Of a stretch of DNA of 64,000 nt, positions 59,833-64,000 are shown in pieces. Both the position numbers and the translations under genes were made by a program. The DNA comes from Streptomyces sp. NBC_00306 (GTDB lineage: Bacteria; Actinomycetota; Actinomycetes; Streptomycetales; Streptomycetaceae): positions 3,224,001 to 3,288,000 of the forward strand of contig NZ_CP108032.1 in NCBI RefSeq assembly GCF_036169555.1, read 5' to 3'. Below the pieces are notes generated by a model, which made no database searches, was not told the origin of the DNA, and saw only the letters and a list, made by a program, of their open reading frames with translations. Position 1 is the first letter of the stretch. Every line of letters begins with the position of its first letter.

Positions 59833-61278
59833 ATGGCAGGCCTCGTCGAAGTACGGTCCATCGACGTCGTTCCCGACAGTGAGCGGCACGGCACCGCCTT
59901 CTCCCAGTTCACTCTCTGGCTCGGCGCGAATCTCCAGATCACCGCCGTGGTCACGGGCGCGCTCGCCGTCGTCTTCGGGGGCGGCCCCTTCTGGTCGGTC
60001 GTCGGCCTCGCGGTGGGCAATCTGCTCGGCGGCGCGGTGATGGCCCTGCACTCGGCGCAGGGACCGAAGCTCGGCCTGCCGCAGATGATCCAGTCACGGG
60101 CGCAGTTCGGCGTGAAGGGCGCGATCATCCCGCTGCTGCTGGTGATCGTGATGTACGTCGGCTTCTTCGCCAGCGGCAGCGTGCTGGCCGGCCAGGCGGT
60201 CGGCGAGCTCACGCATCTCGGCGAGACGCCCGGCATCGTGATCTTCGCGCTGGTGACCGCGGTGACGGCGGCGATCGGCTACCGCGTCATCCATGTCCTC
60301 GGCCGGGTCGCGAGCGTCGTGTGCGCGCTCGCCTTCGTCTACCTCGGCATCCGGCTGCTGGACCGGATCGACCTCGGCACGGTGCTGGCCGACCGGGCCT
60401 TCGACCTGCCGATGTTCCTGCTGGCGGTCTCGCTCTCGGCGTCCTGGCAGCTGGCCTTCGGCCCGTACGTGGCCGACTACTCCCGCTATCTGCCGCGGCA
60501 CACCAGCGCCCGCGCCACGTTCTGGTGGACGCTGTCCGGCTCGGCCATCGGTTCGCAGTGGTCGATGATCTTCGGCGTGCTGGTCGCCGCGACCGCCGGG
60601 GACGCCTTCCTCGGAGGCCAGGTCAGCTATGTGGTGGCCCTCGGCGGCACCGGCCTGATCGCCTCGTTCCTGTACTTCGTCATCGCGCTCGGCAAGCTGA
60701 CGATCAATGTGCTCAACACCTACGGCGGCTTCATGTCGATGGTGACCAGCATCAGCGGTTTCCGCGGCCAGAGGACGCTGTCACCGCGCGGCCGGGCGCT
60801 CTACATCGCGGCCATCATGATCGCCGGCACGGTCGTCGCCCTGCTCGGCAAGGACAGCTTCCTCACCTCGTTCAAGGACTTCCTGCTCTTCCTGCTGACC
60901 TTCTTCACCCCTTGGTCGGCGATCAACCTGGTCGACTACTACCTGATCTCGCGCGAGCGCTACGACATCCCGGCGCTCGCCGATCCGCACGGCCGCTACG
61001 GCGCCTGGCGCGCGGACGCCCTCGCCGTGTACGGGGTGGGCCTGCTGGCCCAACTGCCGTTCCTCGTCACGCACTTCTACACCGGCCCGCTGGTGGAGCC
61101 GCTGGGCGGTGCGGACATCTCCTGGATGGTGGGGCTCGTCGTGCCGGCGCTGCTGTACTGGCTGATCGCCCGCCGCCGTACCGCGCACATCCCGGAGCGG
61201 ACGATCCTCGCCCCCGGGGCAACCCCGACGGAAAACAGTGGGGCTACCCCCACTGACGCGACGGCCGGGCGCCCGTAG
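59833..61278 (+). CDS. NCS1-family (cytosine/purine/hydantoin) permease
   Basis: 481 residues with 12 membrane segments. NCS1 features: 'HGTAFSQFTLWLGANLQITA', 'GPKLGLPQMIQSRAQFGVKG', 'LAFGPYVADYSRYLPRHTSA', 'LNTYGGFMSMVTSISGFRGQ' and 'FFTPWSAINLVDYYLISRER'. It probably moves a nucleobase, hydantoin or related heterocycle with Na+ or H+. It starts 3 bases after the lipoprotein stop, so it shares the importer transcript. A heterocycle carrier next to a betaine importer fits uptake or export of imidazole-type compounds. Confidence 0.92.
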   Translation: MAGLVEVRSIDVVPDSERHGTAFSQFTLWLGANLQITAVVTGALAVVFGGGPFWSVVGLAVGNLLGGAVMALHSAQGPKLGLPQMIQSRAQFGVKGAIIPLLLVIVMYVGFFASGSVLAGQAVGELTHLGETPGIVIFALVTAVTAAIGYRVIHVLGRVASVVCALAFVYLGIRLLDRIDLGTVLADRAFDLPMFLLAVSLSASWQLAFGPYVADYSRYLPRHTSARATFWWTLSGSAIGSQWSMIFGVLVAATAGDAFLGGQVSYVVALGGTGLIASFLYFVIALGKLTINVLNTYGGFMSMVTSISGFRGQRTLSPRGRALYIAAIMIAGTVVALLGKDSFLTSFKDFLLFLLTFFTPWSAINLVDYYLISRERYDIPALADPHGRYGAWRADALAVYGVGLLAQLPFLVTHFYTGPLVEPLGGADISWMVGLVVPALLYWLIARRRTAHIPERTILAPGATPTENSGATPTDATAGRP

Positions 61279-61289
61279 CGTGAACGGTT

Positions 61290-61715
61290 ATGGAAGCCCG
61301 CGACCCTGAGCTCGAGAAAGAGCTCGACGCCACCCTGCACGCCCGCCGTGAGCTGGGCGAAGAATACGATTCAGCGCTCGTCGAATCCTTCCTGGAGAAG
61401 GTCGAACAGCGCCTGGACGGCACGGTGGACCGCCGTGTGCGCCGGCAGCTCGCCGAGCAGCAGATGGTGGTCGCCCGCGGCACCCGGCCGCCGCAGCAGC
61501 CCGCCGACCCGAACTTCGGCGAGCGCTTCGGCTTCGGGATCATCTCGATGATCCTCGCGATCCCGCTCTCGGCGATCGGTGTCGTCAACGCCGATCTGCC
61601 GGGGCTGATCGTCGCCTGGGGCGGCATCGTCGGCGTCAACGCCGTCCATGCCGCCAAGGGCTGGCCGTGGCTGCGGCACAAGGCCCCGGAGAAGACCTCC
61701 GACTGGGAGGGCTGA
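61290..61715 (+). CDS. small membrane protein, hypothetical (2TM-type)
   Basis: 141 residues. The N-terminal half is a charged helical region ('DPELEKELDATLHARRELGE', 'VEQRLDGTVDRRVRRQLAEQ'). Two hydrophobic segments follow, 'GFGIISMILAIPLSAIGVV' and 'LPGLIVAWGGIVGVNAVHAA', then a short tail. The outline is common in Streptomyces. It lies 11 bp after the NCS1 permease gene and is probably cytoplasm-facing at its N-terminus. The function is unknown. Confidence 0.75.
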   Translation: MEARDPELEKELDATLHARRELGEEYDSALVESFLEKVEQRLDGTVDRRVRRQLAEQQMVVARGTRPPQQPADPNFGERFGFGIISMILAIPLSAIGVVNADLPGLIVAWGGIVGVNAVHAAKGWPWLRHKAPEKTSDWEG

Positions 61716-61761
61716 GGCCCGGCGATCGTGTGAGTCCGGGCCACGGCCTCACGGCCGGCGC

Positions 61762-62154
61762 GAGCGCGATGTTCCCCGCCAGGTCTTCCTGGACCCGGCC
61801 GCGCGGGAGATGTACACGGACCGGGAGGCGGTGGCCGCCGAGGTGGTCGGCTGTCTGCGCCTCGACGCCGGCCGCCATCCCGACGACGGCGAACTCGGCG
61901 CGCTGATCGGCGAGTTGTCGGTGAAGAGCGAGCACTTCCGGCGGCTGTGGGCGGACCACGAGGTCTAGGAGAAGACCCACGGCGTCAAGCGCATCTCGCA
62001 GCCGACGGCGGGCGGGCTGACGCTGCCGTACGAGACGCCCACGCTGCCGGGCGACCCGGACCAGCCGCTCGTGGTCTGCACACCGGAGCCTGGCTCCCCC
62101 ACGGCGGAGCGTCTGTCGGTGCCGAGCTGGACGGCTTCCTCGCCGCGCGAGTGA
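61762..62154 (+). pseudogene. remnant of an MmyB-type XRE regulator
   Basis: From about 61765 the frame reads 'RQVFLDPAAREMYTDREAVA', 'GCLRLDAGRHPDDGELGALI' and 'ELSVKSEHFRRLWADHEV'. After a TAG at 61966-61968 it continues in the same frame with 'EKTHGVKRISQPTAGGLTL', 'PYETPTLPGDPDQPLVVCTP' and 'EPGSPTAERLSV' to a TGA at 62152. That is the C-terminal ligand-binding half of MmyB-like helix-turn-helix regulators, interrupted by a stop codon. The N-terminal HTH half is missing, and no start with a ribosome site is present. Confidence 0.7.
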
Positions 62155-62495
62155 GCCCGGTCGCCGGTCGACACACCGGCGCCCGGGAAGCCTGTGCCAC
62201 GCGGGCGCCGGGGAAGAGTGTGCGCGGGGACCGCCTCACCCCCGGCAGGGCCGGGGGGCGGGACGACGACGGTCCCCGCGTGGGACACGGTCCCGGGTCA
62301 GGGCCGGTCGCCGCGTCCGGGGCGTCTGGGAGTCCGGGAGCCGCTCCGGAGTTCTTCGACGCCGCCTGTGCGCCGGCCTGGTTCCCTGCCCGGGAACCCT
62401 GCCGACACCCATGACTGTGACGGACGCGTGTTAAGCGGGTGCTGCGCGTACGTGACGTGCGCGTACCGTTTGCGCGAAGCCCCTTCCCCGCGCTA
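62155..62495. other. 341-bp gap without a supported gene
   Basis: Between the MmyB remnant and the end of the cystathionine beta-synthase gene I see only GC-rich sequence. Short complementary blocks such as GGCGCCCGGG (62178) and CGGGCGCCGGGG (62206) could pair weakly. No open frame has a ribosome site and convincing composition. Confidence 0.4.
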
Positions 62496-63884
62496 CTACT
62501 TGCCGCCGCCGGCGAGGAAGGCCAGCAGGTCCTGACGGCTCACCACGCCCATCGGCTTGCCCTCGACCAGCACGATCGCGGCGTCCGCGGCTCCGAGCAC
62601 GGTCATCAGGTCGCCGACCGGCTCGCCCGAGCCGACCTGCGGCAGCGGGTCGCTCATGTGCTTCTCCAGCGGGTCGCTCAGCGCGGCACGCTGGGTGAAC
62701 AGCGCGGCCAGTAGCTCGCGCTCCACGACCGAGCCGATGACCTCGGCGGCCATCACGTCGGGGTGGCCCGCGCCCGGCTTCACGATCGGCATCTGCGACA
62801 CGCCGTACTCGCGCAGCACCTCGATGGCCTCGCCGACGGTCTCCTCCGGGTGCATGTGCACCAGGCTGGGGATCTTGCCGCCTTCCTTGTGCCGCAGCAC
62901 GTCGGCGACGCGCGCGGCGTGGCCGGCCTCCTCCAGGAAGCCGTAGTCGGCCATCCACTCGTCGTTGAAGATCTTGGAGAGATAGCCGCGGCCGCTGTCC
63001 GGCAGCAGGACGACCACCACGTCGTCGGGGCCGAGACCCTCCGCGACGCGCAGCGCGGCGACGACCGCCATGCCGCAGGAGCCGCCGACGAGCAGGCCCT
63101 CCTCCTTGGCGAGACGGCGGGTCATCTGGAAGGAGTCCTTGTCGGACACGGCGACGATCTCGTCGGTCACGGTCCGGTCGTACGCCGTCGGCCAGAAGTC
63201 CTCACCGACGCCCTCCGTCAGATACGGACGCCCGGAGCCGCCCGAGTAGACCGAGCCCTCGGGGTCCGCACCGATGATCCGCACACCGTTGTCGCTGACC
63301 TCCTTGAGGTAGCGGCCGGTGCCCGAGATGGTGCCGCCGGTGCCGACGCCCGCGACGAAATGGGTGATCTTCCCGTCCGTCTGGTCCCAGAGCTCGGGAC
63401 CGGTCGTCTCGTAGTGCGAGCGCGGGTTGTTCGGGTTGGAGTACTGGTCCGGCTTCCACGCACCCGGCGTCTCCTGCACCAGACGGTCGGAGACGTTGTA
63501 GTACGAGTCGGGGTGCTCGGGGTCGACCGCGGTGGGGCAGACCACCACCTCGGCACCGTACGCACGGAGCACGTTGATCTTGTCCGTGGACACCTTGTCC
63601 GGGCAGACGAAGATGCACTTGTAGCCCTTCTGCTGGGCCACGATCGCCAGGCCGACACCCGTGTTGCCACTGGTCGGCTCCACGATCGTGCCGCCGGGCT
63701 GCAGTGCTCCGCTCTCCTCGGCCGCCTCGATCATGCGCACGGCGATGCGGTCCTTCACCGAACCGCCCGGGTTGAAGTACTCGACCTTGGCCAGGACCGT
63801 CGCCTGGATGCCCGCGGTCACGCTGTTCAGCTTCACCAGCGGGGTATTGCCGACAAGACTGATCATCGAGTCATGGATGCGCAC
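62496..63884 (-). CDS. cystathionine beta-synthase
   Basis: 462 residues. The PLP fold-type II domain shows the Schiff-base lysine in 'NPGGSVKDRIAVRM', the phosphate loop 'PTSGNTGVGLAIVAQQ', and 'GVGTGGTISGTGRYLKEV'. The C-terminal 120 residues form a CBS-domain pair ('ALSDPLEKHMSDPLPQVGSG', 'KPMGVVSRQDLLAFLAGGGK'), as in full-length cystathionine beta-synthases. It condenses serine and homocysteine to cystathionine, the first step of reverse trans-sulfuration. The start is a GTG at 63884 with GGAG about 6 bases before it. It appears monocistronic. Confidence 0.94.
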   Translation of the reverse strand: MRIHDSMISLVGNTPLVKLNSVTAGIQATVLAKVEYFNPGGSVKDRIAVRMIEAAEESGALQPGGTIVEPTSGNTGVGLAIVAQQKGYKCIFVCPDKVSTDKINVLRAYGAEVVVCPTAVDPEHPDSYYNVSDRLVQETPGAWKPDQYSNPNNPRSHYETTGPELWDQTDGKITHFVAGVGTGGTISGTGRYLKEVSDNGVRIIGADPEGSVYSGGSGRPYLTEGVGEDFWPTAYDRTVTDEIVAVSDKDSFQMTRRLAKEEGLLVGGSCGMAVVAALRVAEGLGPDDVVVVLLPDSGRGYLSKIFNDEWMADYGFLEEAGHAARVADVLRHKEGGKIPSLVHMHPEETVGEAIEVLREYGVSQMPIVKPGAGHPDVMAAEVIGSVVERELLAALFTQRAALSDPLEKHMSDPLPQVGSGEPVGDLMTVLGAADAAIVLVEGKPMGVVSRQDLLAFLAGGGK

Positions 63885-64000
63885 AATGTTCTCCGGGATC
63901 TCCGTAGTGATGCGGCCAGGGTATGCGGACCGGCGCGGGATTGGGCGACGGCCGCTACGGGGCAGTTAGCTGATGACAGGCGACGAGGAGAGGAGGTGGC
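63885..64000. other. right edge: upstream region of cystathionine beta-synthase and a likely next gene
   Basis: The 116 bases after the GTG contain the cystathionine beta-synthase promoter region, not resolved further. The last bases GAGGAGAGGAGGTGGC form a strong ribosome-binding-site-like stretch on the + strand, suggesting that a divergent gene starts just outside the window. Confidence 0.4.

Noticed and set aside
1..64000. CRISPR arrays, tRNA or rRNA genes, transposases, prophage or attachment sites
   Set aside because: I looked for regularly spaced repeats, cloverleaf-like segments and transposase motifs and found none I could support.

Overview
The window is a GC-rich segment of a Streptomyces-type actinobacterial chromosome. 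The evidence is third-position GC bias, many GTG/TTG starts behind GGAGG-like sites, ATGA/GTGA stop-start overlaps, a conservon (cvnA-D plus two P450s), DUF6879 and DUF5753 regulators, and sortase substrates. From memory, the order purE/purK - two-component system - POT transporter - sigI - hutI/hutF/hutU - cystathionine beta-synthase resembles one stretch of the S. coelicolor core chromosome. I see no tRNA, rRNA, CRISPR array or intact insertion sequence.

Layout. 1-3.8 kb: the end of an ECF sigma factor gene, a small-gene regulatory cluster (DUF6879 and HTH/DUF5753), and small hypothetical genes including one frameshifted gene. 3.9-7.7 kb: acyl-CoA dehydrogenase, UDP-glucose dehydrogenase, a CGNR regulator and a VOC protein. 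7.7-12.9 kb: two M19 dipeptidase paralogues (one has lost every recognisable metal ligand), purE, purK and a GtrA protein. 13-15.6 kb: a two-component system whose genes are separated by a 624-bp spacer with 41-bp tandem repeats. 16-17.5 kb: a POT peptide transporter. 17.6-21.6 kb: a four-gene cell-surface module with two sortase substrates (LPRTG and LAQTG types). 21.8-24 kb: a SigB-like sigma factor with its ATPase and STAS partners. 24.1-34.5 kb: an exopolysaccharide-type cluster.

34.8-40.2 kb: a complete conservon ending in CYP157-like and CYP154-like P450 genes. 41.9-47.4 kb: the histidine-degradation operon hutU - M20 amidohydrolase - hutF - hutI, divergent from a decarboxylase-like gene. 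51.1-53.3 kb: three roadblock/LC7 proteins with a DUF4388-like protein but no GTPase. 54.0-61.3 kb: an RpiR regulator and a histidine-ammonia-lyase-like protein, divergent from a four-gene OpuC-type quaternary-amine ABC transporter followed by an NCS1 permease. 61.8-62.2 kb: an MmyB-type pseudogene. 62.5-63.9 kb: cystathionine beta-synthase.

The most interesting hypothesis joins the last two metabolic regions. The ammonia-lyase-like protein lacks the Ala-Ser-Gly triad that forms the MIO cofactor, as reported for ergothionase. It sits opposite a betaine-type importer, and the promoter regions of hutU and of the importer share the 9-bp element TATTCAGAC just downstream of a TTGAC -35 box. This suggests a regulon that imports a histidine-derived betaine (hercynine, ergothioneine or similar), removes its amine, and passes a urocanate-like product to the Hut enzymes.
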